From Quadrisphaera sp. INWT6 (lineage in GTDB: Bacteria; Actinomycetota; Actinomycetes; Actinomycetales; Quadrisphaeraceae), in NCBI RefSeq assembly GCF_015390235.1, contig NZ_VUOH01000005.1:1-64000 (forward strand): 64,000 nucleotides of DNA, read 5' to 3'. Made by a program: the position numbers and the translations under genes. The number at the start of each line of letters is the position of its first letter. Position 1 is the stretch's first letter. This document shows positions 33,684 through 41,404 of this stretch, in pieces. The notes under the pieces were generated by a model, which saw only the letters and a list, made by a program, of their open reading frames with translations, searched no databases and had not been told where the DNA came from.

Positions 33684-34409
33684 TCAGGCCAGGTCGCGCG
33701 CCACCCGCAGCAGGACGGCGGTCACGAGGGCCGCCTCGGCGCGCAGCGGCTGGAGGTCGGCGTCGCGGAGCCGCTGGCCGCGGGCGGCCGCGCCCTCCAG
33801 CTCGCGCAGCAGGAGCGACACGCGCGCGGCGCCCAGGTTGGCGGCGCCTCCGGCCAGGCGGTGGGCGACGGCCTCGACCTCGGCCGCGTCGCGGGTGCGG
33901 ACCGCGGTCGTCAGCGTCCCGGTGCCCGCGGGCAGCTGCTCGGCGAAGCTCGTGAGCAGCTGGGCGAACAGGGCGCGCTCCTCGGGCTCGTCGAGGTCGC
34001 CCAGCTCGGCCAGGCGCCGCCGCACGGCGGCCTCCAGCGCCGACCCCCGCGAGCCGGCGGCCTCGGAGACGGCGTCGAGCAGCGCGCTGACGGCGAAGGG
34101 CTTGCGCAGGTACGTCGACCCGAGGGCGAGGCCCGCCTCGACGTCGGCGGGCAGCGCCCGCCCGGAGAGGAAGACCACCGGCAGGTCGGCGGTGGGAGGG
34201 TCCGAGCGCAGGTCGGCCACGAGGCCCAGCCCGCTGCCGCCAGGCATGAACATGTCGCTGACCAGCACGTCGGGGACCAGGTCGGCCATCATCCGCCGCG
34301 CCTCGGGCGCCGAGCGCGCGGCGCGGACGTCGTGCCCGGCGCGCTGCAGCCGCGAGGCGACGAGCTCGCGGGACACGTCGTCGTCCTCGACGACGATGAC
34401 GCTGATCAC
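33684..34409 (-). CDS. Response regulator fused to a histidine phosphotransfer domain
   Basis: 241 aa from GTG 34409 behind AGGAGG. The receiver (about 1-122) has acidic pair EDDD, phosphoacceptor Asp in DVLVSDMFMPGGSG, the switch residue region FLSGRA and Lys in LRKPF. The C-terminal Hpt domain (about 140-225) has its His in VEAVAHRLAGGAANLGA. With no output DNA-binding domain, it should pass phosphate in a multistep relay, receiving it from a hybrid or orphan kinase such as the one at 29.0-30.7 kb. Confidence 0.87.
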   Translation of the reverse strand: MISVIVVEDDDVSRELVASRLQRAGHDVRAARSAPEARRMMADLVPDVLVSDMFMPGGSGLGLVADLRSDPPTADLPVVFLSGRALPADVEAGLALGSTYLRKPFAVSALLDAVSEAAGSRGSALEAAVRRRLAELGDLDEPEERALFAQLLTSFAEQLPAGTGTLTTAVRTRDAAEVEAVAHRLAGGAANLGAARVSLLLRELEGAAARGQRLRDADLQPLRAEAALVTAVLLRVARDLA

Positions 34410-34583
34410 GGGTCCTCCTGCGGGGGCTGGCTCACTCCTCGGGAGCATCGGCACGCGGTGCCCGTCACCTGAGCGCCACGCGCTGTGCACCCGGACGCAG
34501 GCGTGGACCCGGCCCCGGCGGGGAACACCCCGGTCGACCGCGAGCCCACCGGGCCCACCGGCCCCCCGAGCACAGGAGCAGCC

Positions 34584-35726
34584 GTGCCCCTCCCCCGCAC
34601 CGCAGCAGCCGCCACCGCCGTCGTCCTCACCGCCGGCTCGCTCGTGGCGTCCGCCCCGGCGGCCCTCGCGGCGCCCGCAGCCCCGGGAGCGCCCGGAGCG
34701 CCCGCGGCGCTGACCGACGAGCTGCTGGTCGTCGGCCACCGCGGCGCCAGCGCCTACCGCCCCGAGCACACCCTCGCCGCCTACGAGCTGGCCGCGCGGA
34801 TGGGCGCGGACATGATCGAGCCCGACCTGGTGATGACCGCCGACGGCGTCCTGGTCGACCGGCACGAGCCGGAGATCTCCGGCACCACCGACGTGGCCGA
34901 CCACCCCGAGCTGGCCGACCGGAAGACCACCAAGACGATCGACGGCACCTCCTACACCGGGTGGTTCACCGAGGACCTCACCCTCGCCGAGCTCAAGACC
35001 CTGCGCGCCGTGGAGCGCGTGCCCGAGCTGCGCCAGCGCAACACCCCCTACGACGGCGCCTACGAGGTCCCGACCTTCGAGGAGGTGCTGCAGCTGCGCG
35101 AGCGCCTCTCGGCCGAGCTGGGGCGCGAGGTCGGCGTCATCCCCGAGATCAAGCACGGCACGTACTTCGACTCCCTCGGCCTGTCGATGGAGGAGGCCGT
35201 GGTCGCCGCGCTGCGCGAGCACGGCCTCGACGGCGCCGGCGCACCGGCGGCGGTGCAGTCGTTCGAGACGGCGAACCTGCGCGAGCTGGACGGCGAGGTC
35301 GACGTCCCCCTCGTGCAGCTGACCTCCCCCACCGGGGCGCCCGCGGACCTCGTGGCCGCGGGCGACCCGCGCACCTGGGCCGACGTCGTCAGCCCCGCCG
35401 GCCTGGCCGACGTCGCCGGGTACGCGGACGTGCTCGGCCCGGACAAGGCGCAGGTGATCCCCCTCGCCGCCGACGCCACGCTCGGCGAGCCGACGTCGCT
35501 GGTCACCGACGCGCACGCCGTCGGCCTGCTGGTGGTGCCCTACACGTTCCGCCCGGAGAACGAGTACCTGCCGGCCGAGCTCGACCTCGGGACCGACCCC
35601 GCGGCGCACGGCCTGGCCGACGCCGAGCTGGCGGCCTTCTGGCGCGCGGGGGTCGACGGCGTCTTCACCGACGCCCCCGACACCGGCGTCGAGAGCCGCG
35701 CGGCCTTCCTGGCCGAGCGCGCCTGA
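34584..35726 (+). CDS. glpQ: Secreted glycerophosphodiester phosphodiesterase
   Basis: 380 aa from GTG 34584 after AGGAG. A Sec signal peptide (about 1-30, hydrophobic AVVLTAGSLVASAPAALAA) precedes an Ala/Pro/Gly linker. The GDPD domain has HRGASAYRPEHTLAAY with the catalytic His, and EPDLVMTADGVLVDRHE with the metal-binding Glu/Asp and second His. VIPEIKHG and FRPENEYLP are family segments. It hydrolyses glycerophosphodiesters outside the cell to glycerol 3-phosphate and an alcohol, for carbon or phosphate use. No glp transporter is adjacent. Confidence 0.92.
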   Translation: MPLPRTAAAATAVVLTAGSLVASAPAALAAPAAPGAPGAPAALTDELLVVGHRGASAYRPEHTLAAYELAARMGADMIEPDLVMTADGVLVDRHEPEISGTTDVADHPELADRKTTKTIDGTSYTGWFTEDLTLAELKTLRAVERVPELRQRNTPYDGAYEVPTFEEVLQLRERLSAELGREVGVIPEIKHGTYFDSLGLSMEEAVVAALREHGLDGAGAPAAVQSFETANLRELDGEVDVPLVQLTSPTGAPADLVAAGDPRTWADVVSPAGLADVAGYADVLGPDKAQVIPLAADATLGEPTSLVTDAHAVGLLVVPYTFRPENEYLPAELDLGTDPAAHGLADAELAAFWRAGVDGVFTDAPDTGVESRAAFLAERA

Positions 35727-35744
35727 CCCCTCGCCCCCTGACGT

Positions 35745-35790
35745 CCACGCACCTGCGCGTGGTCGTCGCGGGTGGGGCGCAGGTGCGTGG
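35745..35790. terminator. Terminator hairpin between convergent genes
   Basis: CCACGCACCTGCGC (35745-35758) and its exact inverse (35777-35790) around an 18-nt loop. The GTGGTCGTCGCGGG segment is repeated on both sides of the right arm. Confidence 0.7.
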
Positions 35791-35814
35791 TCGTCGCGGG
35801 GTGGGGCGGCGCGG

Positions 35815-37167
35815 TCAGGAGCCGAAGAGGTTCGCGCGGGCCCCGCCGTCGCCGGCGCCGGGGCCCGGGTCGGTGCGCAGCACGCCGCGCCGCCGCAGCT
35901 CGGGGACCAGGTCGTCGAGGAGGCGGTGCAGCGTCACGGGGTGCAGGTCTCCCGAGAGCAGCACCCCATCGCTGCCGGCGTCGTCGCCCAGCTCCTGGAC
36001 CAGGTCGGCGACCTGCTCGGCGGTGCCGACCAGGCCCTCGCCCTTCGAGACGAGCCCCTTGCGGGAGCGCCGGGTGAGCACCTCGCGCAGCGGCGTGGAG
36101 CCCGGCTCGCCGACGCCCGCGAACAGGCCCTTGAGGGTGCCGCGGGAGACGTGCTGCCCGAAGGCCTCGGGGGGCAGCGGGCGGTCGAGGTCGTGCAGGG
36201 TCAGGTCGGTCTCGAGGTCGCTCGACCACGCGGCGGCGACGGCGAGCAGGTCGGCGTCGGTGGGGTGCCGCGAGGCGGCGACCACGCGCTCGGCCTCCTC
36301 GCGGCTGGCCACCACCTCGGCCTTGACCCAGAACAGCACCTTGACGGCGTCGGGGCTGCGGCCCGCAGCGACCGCTGCCGCGCGCACCTTCTCGCGGTAG
36401 GAGCGGACGCTGGCGACGTCGAGCGGGGCGTAGGCCAGCTGGACGTCCGAGTGGGCGCCCGCGAAGGCGATCCCCCGCGGCGAGCCCCCCGGGGAGACGA
36501 CGAGGGGCTCGCCGTCGCGGCCGCCGTCGAACGGCGGCGCGTTGAGCGGTCCGGTCACGTCGAAGTAGGTGCCCCGGTGGTGGTGCGCGGAGATGCGCGT
36601 GCCGTCGGCGTAGCGCCCCGTCGGGGAGTGGCCGTCGGTGGCGAGGAGGGCGCCGTCATCCCACGAGCGCCACAGGTCGCGCAGCAGCGAGGTCCACTCG
36701 TCGGCGCGGTCGTAGGCGGCGTCGTGGTCCAGCGGCGGAGCCCCGCTCACGTGCCTGGCGCTGCCGGTGTCGGTGACCACGTTGAGGCCGAACCGCCCGC
36801 CGGAGAGGTGCTGGAGCGTGGCCGCCTGGCGCGCCGCGAGGTAGGGCGGCGTGATCCCGGCGTTCACGGTGGGGACGACGGCGAGGCGCCGGGTGGCGGC
36901 GAACAGGTACGGCGCGAGCAGGAGCGGGTCGAGCTTGGGGCCGCCGTAGGCGCCGCGCACGCGCAGGTCGAGGGTCTCCGGGCTGCCCAGGGAGACCGCG
37001 TCCTCGACGACGAGCAGGTCGACGCCCGCCTGCTCCAGCTCGCGGACCGCCTGCTGGTAGACCTCCGGGCGGCGCCAGTCCCAGCCCCAGCGGTGGTCGG
37101 GGCGCCCCCAGCCCTGCGGCCCGAAGCCGCGGGAGAAGAAGTACCCGACGTGCTGCTGGCGGCTCAC
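35815..37167 (-). CDS. FMNH2-dependent monooxygenase, DszA/NtaA/SnaA family (second)
   Basis: 450 aa from GTG 37167, overlapping the MetY stop as GTGA. It has the luciferase fold, with GYFFSRGFGPQGWG, LSGGRFGLNVVTDTGSARH, DRADEWTSLLRDLWRSW, HHHRGTYFDVTGPLNAPP and VSPGGSPRGIAFAGAHSD. It resembles NtaA/SnaA-type two-component monooxygenases but diverges from the 22.4-kb gene. Because it is the second gene after an S-box riboswitch and MetY, it probably releases sulfite from an organosulfur compound that, after reduction to sulfide, feeds MetY. The reductase at 1.5-2.0 kb is a possible FMNH2 source. Confidence 0.88.
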   Translation of the reverse strand: MSRQQHVGYFFSRGFGPQGWGRPDHRWGWDWRRPEVYQQAVRELEQAGVDLLVVEDAVSLGSPETLDLRVRGAYGGPKLDPLLLAPYLFAATRRLAVVPTVNAGITPPYLAARQAATLQHLSGGRFGLNVVTDTGSARHVSGAPPLDHDAAYDRADEWTSLLRDLWRSWDDGALLATDGHSPTGRYADGTRISAHHHRGTYFDVTGPLNAPPFDGGRDGEPLVVSPGGSPRGIAFAGAHSDVQLAYAPLDVASVRSYREKVRAAAVAAGRSPDAVKVLFWVKAEVVASREEAERVVAASRHPTDADLLAVAAAWSSDLETDLTLHDLDRPLPPEAFGQHVSRGTLKGLFAGVGEPGSTPLREVLTRRSRKGLVSKGEGLVGTAEQVADLVQELGDDAGSDGVLLSGDLHPVTLHRLLDDLVPELRRRGVLRTDPGPGAGDGGARANLFGS

Positions 37168-38660
37168 GCGGCGCCCTCCGCCCTGGCGCCGGTCGCCGCG
37201 GTCGCCGAGGTCGCGGCTGCCGCGGCGGTCGCCAGCGCGGCGGCGGCGAGGCCGCGGGCCAGGTCGGCCTGCAGGTCCTCGACGTCCTCGATGCCGACGC
37301 TGAGGCGCACGGTGCCGGCGGTGATGCCGGAGCGGTCGAGGTCGGCGGGGTCGCGGTGCGCGTGCGTGGTCGACGCGGGGTGCACCACCAGGGAGCGCAC
37401 GTCGCCCAGGTGCGTCATGTGCGTGAACACCTCGAGCTCCTCGATGAGCGCCTTCGCGGCGGGCCAGCCCCCGTGCAGGGTCACCGCGACCACCGCGCCG
37501 GAGCCGCGCGGCAGGTAGCGGCGGGCGCGCTCCGCGGACGGGCTGGAGGCCAGGCTCGCGTGGTGCACCTGCGCCACCTCCGGCTGCCGCTCCAGCCAGC
37601 CGGCGAGCAGCGCGGCGGACCGGCAGTGCTGCGCCATCCGCAGCGACAGCGTCTCGACGCCCTGCGTGACGAGGAAGGCGCTGAAGGGCGACAGCACCGG
37701 ACCGAAGCGGGCGGCGACGACGTGCCGGGTGCGCTCGACGTAGGCCCGGGCGCCGTGGACGTCGTGCCAGCTGCGGCCGCCCAGCAGGTCGGAGGGGTCG
37801 GTGAGCAGCGGGAACAGCGACTCGCCCGTGGTCGAGCCACCCCACGGCCCGAGGCCGGGCTCGAAGCCCTCTCCCACGACGACGACCCCTCCCAGGGCGG
37901 TGCCGTGACCGGCGAGGAACTTGCTGGCCGAGTGGACGACGACGTCGGCGCCGTGCTCCAGCGGCCGCAGGAGGTACGGGGTGGCCAGGGTGTTGTCGAC
38001 CACCAGCGGCAGGCCCCTGCGGTGGGCGACCGCCGCGACCGAGGCGATGTCCAGCACCTCGTTGAGGGGGTTCGAGATGCTCTCGGCGAAGAGCGCGCGC
38101 GTCGTCGGCCGCAGCAGCGCGCGCCAGGCGCGCGGGTCGGCGGCGTCGTCCACGAAGTCGACGTCGATGCCGAGCGCGGCGAAGTTCTCCCGGAACAGGC
38201 CGCGGGACCCCTCGTAGAGGTTCGCCGAGGCGAGGAGGTGGTCTCCGGCCCGCAGCAGCCCGAGCAGCGCGGTGGTGACCGCCGCCTGCCCCGACCCGAC
38301 GACGACCGCCTCCGTGCCGCCCTCCAGCACCGCGAGGCGCCGCTCGAGCGCCGCGGTGGTCGGGTTGCCGACGCGCGAGTAGACGTACCCGCCGCCGTCG
38401 CCGGAGAAGCGCGCCGCGGCGTCCTCGGCGTCGTCGAACCGGAAGCCCGCGCTCAGGTGCAGCGGGGCCACGCGGGCGCCGTGGCCGTGGTCGCGGGCGT
38501 CGCGGGGGTCGTCACCGCCGTGCACCTGCTGGGTGCTGAAGCCCCGGTGCGGACCGGCTGCCGCGCGCGCCGCGGGGTGCGGGGCGGGACCGGGCAGCGC
38601 GGGCTGCACCGGTCGCACGGCGTGGGAGGGGCGGGGCAGGGCGAGGGTGGAGTCGACCAC
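37164..38660 (-). CDS. metY: O-acetylhomoserine sulfhydrylase-like PLP enzyme
   Basis: 498 aa from GTG 38660. It is a Cys/Met-metabolism PLP enzyme with GFSTQQVHGG, YSRVGNPTTAALERRLAVLE, SGQAAVTTALL and the PLP lysine in SASKFLAGHG. EALE-type TLATPYLLRPLEHGADVV and THLGDVRSLVVHPASTTH are also typical. The length (family 420-440) reflects a Pro/His-rich N-terminus of about 45 residues and an Ala-rich tail. It makes homocysteine from O-acetyl- or O-succinylhomoserine and sulfide. It lies behind an S-box riboswitch and a leader peptide, as expected for methionine synthesis. MetZ or cystathionine gamma-synthase remain alternatives. Confidence 0.88.
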   Translation of the reverse strand: MVDSTLALPRPSHAVRPVQPALPGPAPHPAARAAAGPHRGFSTQQVHGGDDPRDARDHGHGARVAPLHLSAGFRFDDAEDAAARFSGDGGGYVYSRVGNPTTAALERRLAVLEGGTEAVVVGSGQAAVTTALLGLLRAGDHLLASANLYEGSRGLFRENFAALGIDVDFVDDAADPRAWRALLRPTTRALFAESISNPLNEVLDIASVAAVAHRRGLPLVVDNTLATPYLLRPLEHGADVVVHSASKFLAGHGTALGGVVVVGEGFEPGLGPWGGSTTGESLFPLLTDPSDLLGGRSWHDVHGARAYVERTRHVVAARFGPVLSPFSAFLVTQGVETLSLRMAQHCRSAALLAGWLERQPEVAQVHHASLASSPSAERARRYLPRGSGAVVAVTLHGGWPAAKALIEELEVFTHMTHLGDVRSLVVHPASTTHAHRDPADLDRSGITAGTVRLSVGIEDVEDLQADLARGLAAAALATAAAAATSATAATGARAEGAA

Positions 38661-38750
38661 GGGGAGACCTCTCGGGGGTGCGCCCGGGTGACCGCAGCGG
38701 CGCTGCGGTGCTGGAGGGGGCGCGGGGTGGCGGGGTGGGCGGGGCGCTGG

Positions 38751-38843
38751 TCAGCGCCGACAGCCACCGGTGGCCGCGAGGGCGAGGTCGATGTGGAGGC
38801 GTCGCACGAGGCGAGGCAGGGCGGGGTCCGGGCGGCGGTTCAC
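38751..38843 (-). CDS. Putative leader peptide of the R-x-H-x-D-L family
   Basis: 30 aa from GTG 38843, 9 nt after the riboswitch P1, with GGAGGAG overlapping P1. The peptide has RRLHIDLALAATGGCRR near its end, matching the actinobacterial leader-peptide pattern R-x-H-x-D-L followed by a late Cys. Such peptides commonly precede sulfur-metabolism genes and are thought to sense cysteine by attenuation. It ends 90 bp before MetY. The riboswitch thus appears to control translation of this peptide first, and MetY indirectly. Confidence 0.7.
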   Translation of the reverse strand: MNRRPDPALPRLVRRLHIDLALAATGGCRR

Positions 38844-38852
38844 GGTGCTCCT

Positions 38853-38945
38853 CCATCGGCGTGGCGGAAGCACCTGGCGCTGCCCGCGAGGGAGCGCTGG
38901 TTGCTGCGGCGTCGACGAGCCACGTCTCTCGGCCGCTCTGGATGG
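38853..38945 (-). promoter_or_regulatory. SAM-I (S-box) riboswitch
   Basis: The minus-strand P1 arms are CCATC (38941-38945) and GATGG (38853-38857). The core has ATCCAGAG, GAGAGACGTGGCTC, GACGCC, CAGCAACC and GGTGCTTCCGCC, nearly identical to the copy at 2059-2152. The Shine-Dalgarno of the leader peptide is inside and just after the 3' P1 arm. Confidence 0.94.
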
Positions 38946-38953
38946 TGGAGGTG

Positions 38954-38983
38954 ACGGTAGGGGGCGCGCGATCACACCGTCAA
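38954..38983 (-). promoter_or_regulatory. Sigma-70-type promoter of the MetY leader transcript
   Basis: Minus-strand TTGACG (38978-38983), 18 nt spacer, TACCGT (38954-38959). The start would fall close to the riboswitch 5' end. Confidence 0.6.
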
Positions 38984-39021
38984 GGTCGGCGTGCCCGCGC
39001 GCCCCCACCGGCTCGGCGCGG

Positions 39022-39486
39022 TCAGGACAGGGGCAGGCGCTTCCAGTCGCTGGTGTAGGCCAGGCCGCTGCGCTTGAACATCTGCGTCACGGGGCAGCGG
39101 CGCTCGGTCTCGGAGGAGAAGGTGGCGAACTGCTCCTCGGTGGCGTCGGTCTCGACCGAGACCTGCACGGCCACCTTGTCGAAGTTGGCGTTGCCCTCGG
39201 CGCCGCCGGCGATGACCGACGGGTCGAGGTCGCCCTGGATGTGGAACGACCAGCGGCCGACCTCGATGCCCAGGCCGGAGGCCACGAGGCTCCCGGTGAC
39301 CTGGTTGCAGCTGGTCAGCGCGCCCAGCAGGTAGCTCAGCGGGCTGGGGGCGGCGTCCTCGCCGCCGAAGGAGGGGAGGCTGTCGGTGGAGAAGACGTGC
39401 TCGTGCTCGCCGGCGGCCACGAGGCGCTGGGCGACGCCGGTCCCCTCGGCGTCGACGACGAACGGCACGGTCTGCTTGATGGGCAT
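39022..39486 (-). CDS. OsmC-family protein
   Basis: 154 aa from ATG 39486. The OsmC/Ohr fold shows FGGEDAAPSPLSYLLGALTSCNQVTG with the peroxidatic-position Cys, and a second Cys in ERRCPVTQMFKRSG. In OsmC and Ohr these two cysteines reduce organic hydroperoxides with a lipoyl or thiol partner. The YhfA/OsmC-like branch may have another role. It lies next to the SAM-controlled MetY unit but has its own upstream region (GGATATTCT before the ATG). Confidence 0.88.
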   Translation of the reverse strand: MPIKQTVPFVVDAEGTGVAQRLVAAGEHEHVFSTDSLPSFGGEDAAPSPLSYLLGALTSCNQVTGSLVASGLGIEVGRWSFHIQGDLDPSVIAGGAEGNANFDKVAVQVSVETDATEEQFATFSSETERRCPVTQMFKRSGLAYTSDWKRLPLS

Positions 39487-39598
39487 GTCGCCGAGAATAT
39501 CCGTCGTGCGCGATCCGTCTACCACGTGATCCTCCCGGTCTCCGCCACCACCCTGCACCACGGCGGGCGCCCGCGGCGCCGGCGGCGCACGATGGCCG

Positions 39599-39996
39599 GT
39601 GCCGACCCCGCTCCCCCCGGCCCTGATCGACCTGCTGCGCCGTCCGGCGCCGTGCTTCGTGGCCACGCTGATGCCCGACGGGTCCCCCCAGCTCACCGAG
39701 ACCTGGGTCGACACCGACGGCGAGAACGTCGTCATCAACGTCGTCGACGGCATGCAGAAGGCCCGCAACGTGGCGCGCGACCCCCGCGTGGCCGTGAACG
39801 TGGTCGACCCCGACGACGTCTTCAGCTTCTTCCAGGTCCGCGGCCGGGTGGTGCGGGCCACGCACGAGGGCGGCGAGGAGGGCATCGACGCGCTCTCGAT
39901 GAAGTACCTCGGGCGCCCCTACCCGCGGTTCGACGGCGGCGGACCCGCCTGGTGCTCACGATCGCCGCCGACTCGGTGACGTCCCCCCGGCACTGA
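39599..39996 (+). CDS. Pyridoxamine 5'-phosphate oxidase-like (F420/FMN split-barrel) protein, frameshifted
   Basis: About 132 aa from GTG 39599. The split-barrel fold shows LLRRPAPCFVATLMPDGSPQ, TWVDTDGENVVINVVDG and KARNVARDPRVAVNVVDP, typical of the actinobacterial PPOX-class F420-dependent group. After RPYPRFDGG the sequenced frame ends at 39979 with unlikely residues. In the next frame RLVLTIAADSVTSPRH runs to a stop at 39994-39996, the expected C-terminus. One indel near 39940 joins them. Substrate unknown; relatives reduce heme-derived or quinone-like molecules with F420H2. Confidence 0.8.
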
Positions 39997-40071
39997 CCCC
40001 CGACCCCCCGTGATCTTGGGCTTCCCGAACAGCGCTGGACCCCGGGCGCCCCGGGAGGCCACCCTGGCGCG

Positions 40072-41382
40072 GTGAGCGCTGCGGAGCGGACCACCTGCGC
40101 CGTCGTCGGGGGCGGACCGGCGGGCGTGGTGCTCGGCCTGCTGCTCGCGAGGGCGGGCGTCGAGGTCACCGTGCTCGAGGCGCACGCCGACTTCCGCCGC
40201 GACTTCCGCGGCGACACGGTGCACCCCAGCACGCTGGCCCTCCTCGACGACCTGGGCCTCTGCGAGCGGTTCGACGCCCTCCCCCAGACCGCGGTGCGCA
40301 CCGTCGAGCTGGTCGGTGCGGACGACGTCGTCGTCGCCGACCTCGACCGGCTCGGGCGGCTGCTCGGCGGGGTGCTGCCGGTGCTGCGCCACCCCCGCAT
40401 CGCCCTGGTGCCCCAGTGGGACCTGCTCGACCTGCTGGCCACCGCGGCGCAGGAGGAGCCGACCTTCACCCTGCGCCGCAGCACCCGGGTCACCGGGCTG
40501 CTCACCGGCCCGGCCCGCGAGACGCCCACCGGCAGCCGCGTCACCGGCGTGCGCTGGACCAGCACCGACGGCAGCGGGGCCACCGGTGAGCTGGAGGCCG
40601 ACCTGGTGGTCGCGTGCGACGGGCGCTGGTCGACGGCGCGGGGCGCGGCCGAGCTCGCCCTCCGGGAGCGGCCGGTCCCCTTCGACGTGTGGTGGTTCCG
40701 CCTGCCGTTGCCCGACGACGACGCCGACGCGCGCCTCCTGCCCGTCACCGCGCCGGGGAGGGCGCTCGTCGTCATCCCCCGCCGCACCGACGAGGGCCGG
40801 TACCTGCAGATCGCCTACCTGGGCCCGAAGGGCGCGGACGCGGCGCTGAGGGCCCGGGGCGTCGAGGCGTTCCGCCGCGACGTCGCCGAGCTGCTGCCCG
40901 ACAGGGCCGGCACGGCGCTCGACCCGGGCGCGATCCGGTCGATGGACGACGTCTCCGTGCTCGACGTGCGGCTCTCGCGCCTGCCGCTGTGGCACCGCGA
41001 GGGCCTGCTGTGCCTCGGCGACGCCGCCCACGCGATGTCACCGGTGGGCGGCGTGGGCATCAACCTGGCGGTGCAGGACGCCGTCGCAGCCGCCCGCGTG
41101 CTGGCGCGCCCGCTGCGCGAGGGGCGCGTGCGGCGGGCCCACCTCGCGCGGGTGCAGCGGCGGCGGGCCCTCCCCGCGGCGCTGGTGCAGGTGGCCCAGC
41201 ACGCGGCGCACCAGCGGGTGCTCGCGCCGGTGCTCGCCGGGCGGCGGGCGGGCCCGCCGCGCGCCGTCGTCGCCCTGCTGCGACGGCTGCCGTGGCTGGC
41301 GGTGGTGCCGGCGTACGCGGTGGGGGTCGGGGCGCGCCCCGAGCGCGCACCCCGCTGGGCCCGCCGGCCCCCGGCCCCCTGA
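40072..41382 (+). CDS. FAD-dependent monooxygenase (PHBH fold)
   Basis: 436 aa from GTG 40072. The FAD-binding N-terminus is CAVVGGGPAGVVLGLLLARAG. RRDFRGDTVHPSTLALLDDLG holds the conserved Arg. ADLVVACDGRWSTAR is the DG motif, and LCLGDAAHAMSPVGGVGINLAVQDAV is the second FAD-ribityl motif. It is a class A aromatic-type hydroxylase or an oxidoreductase of unknown substrate. The C-terminal 60 residues are Arg/Ala/Pro-rich. It is convergent with the glucosidase gene, and its stop codon lies in a shared terminator hairpin. Confidence 0.88.
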   Translation: MSAAERTTCAVVGGGPAGVVLGLLLARAGVEVTVLEAHADFRRDFRGDTVHPSTLALLDDLGLCERFDALPQTAVRTVELVGADDVVVADLDRLGRLLGGVLPVLRHPRIALVPQWDLLDLLATAAQEEPTFTLRRSTRVTGLLTGPARETPTGSRVTGVRWTSTDGSGATGELEADLVVACDGRWSTARGAAELALRERPVPFDVWWFRLPLPDDDADARLLPVTAPGRALVVIPRRTDEGRYLQIAYLGPKGADAALRARGVEAFRRDVAELLPDRAGTALDPGAIRSMDDVSVLDVRLSRLPLWHREGLLCLGDAAHAMSPVGGVGINLAVQDAVAAARVLARPLREGRVRRAHLARVQRRRALPAALVQVAQHAAHQRVLAPVLAGRRAGPPRAVVALLRRLPWLAVVPAYAVGVGARPERAPRWARRPPAP

Positions 41383-41404
41383 CACCCCCGCGGGGGGTCA
41401 GGGG
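41376..41404. terminator. Bidirectional terminator containing both stop codons
   Basis: CCCCTGAC and GTCAGGGG arms with inner CCCCC/GGGGG pairing. The TGA in each arm is the stop codon of the flanking convergent gene (41380-41382 and 41398-41400). Confidence 0.75.
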
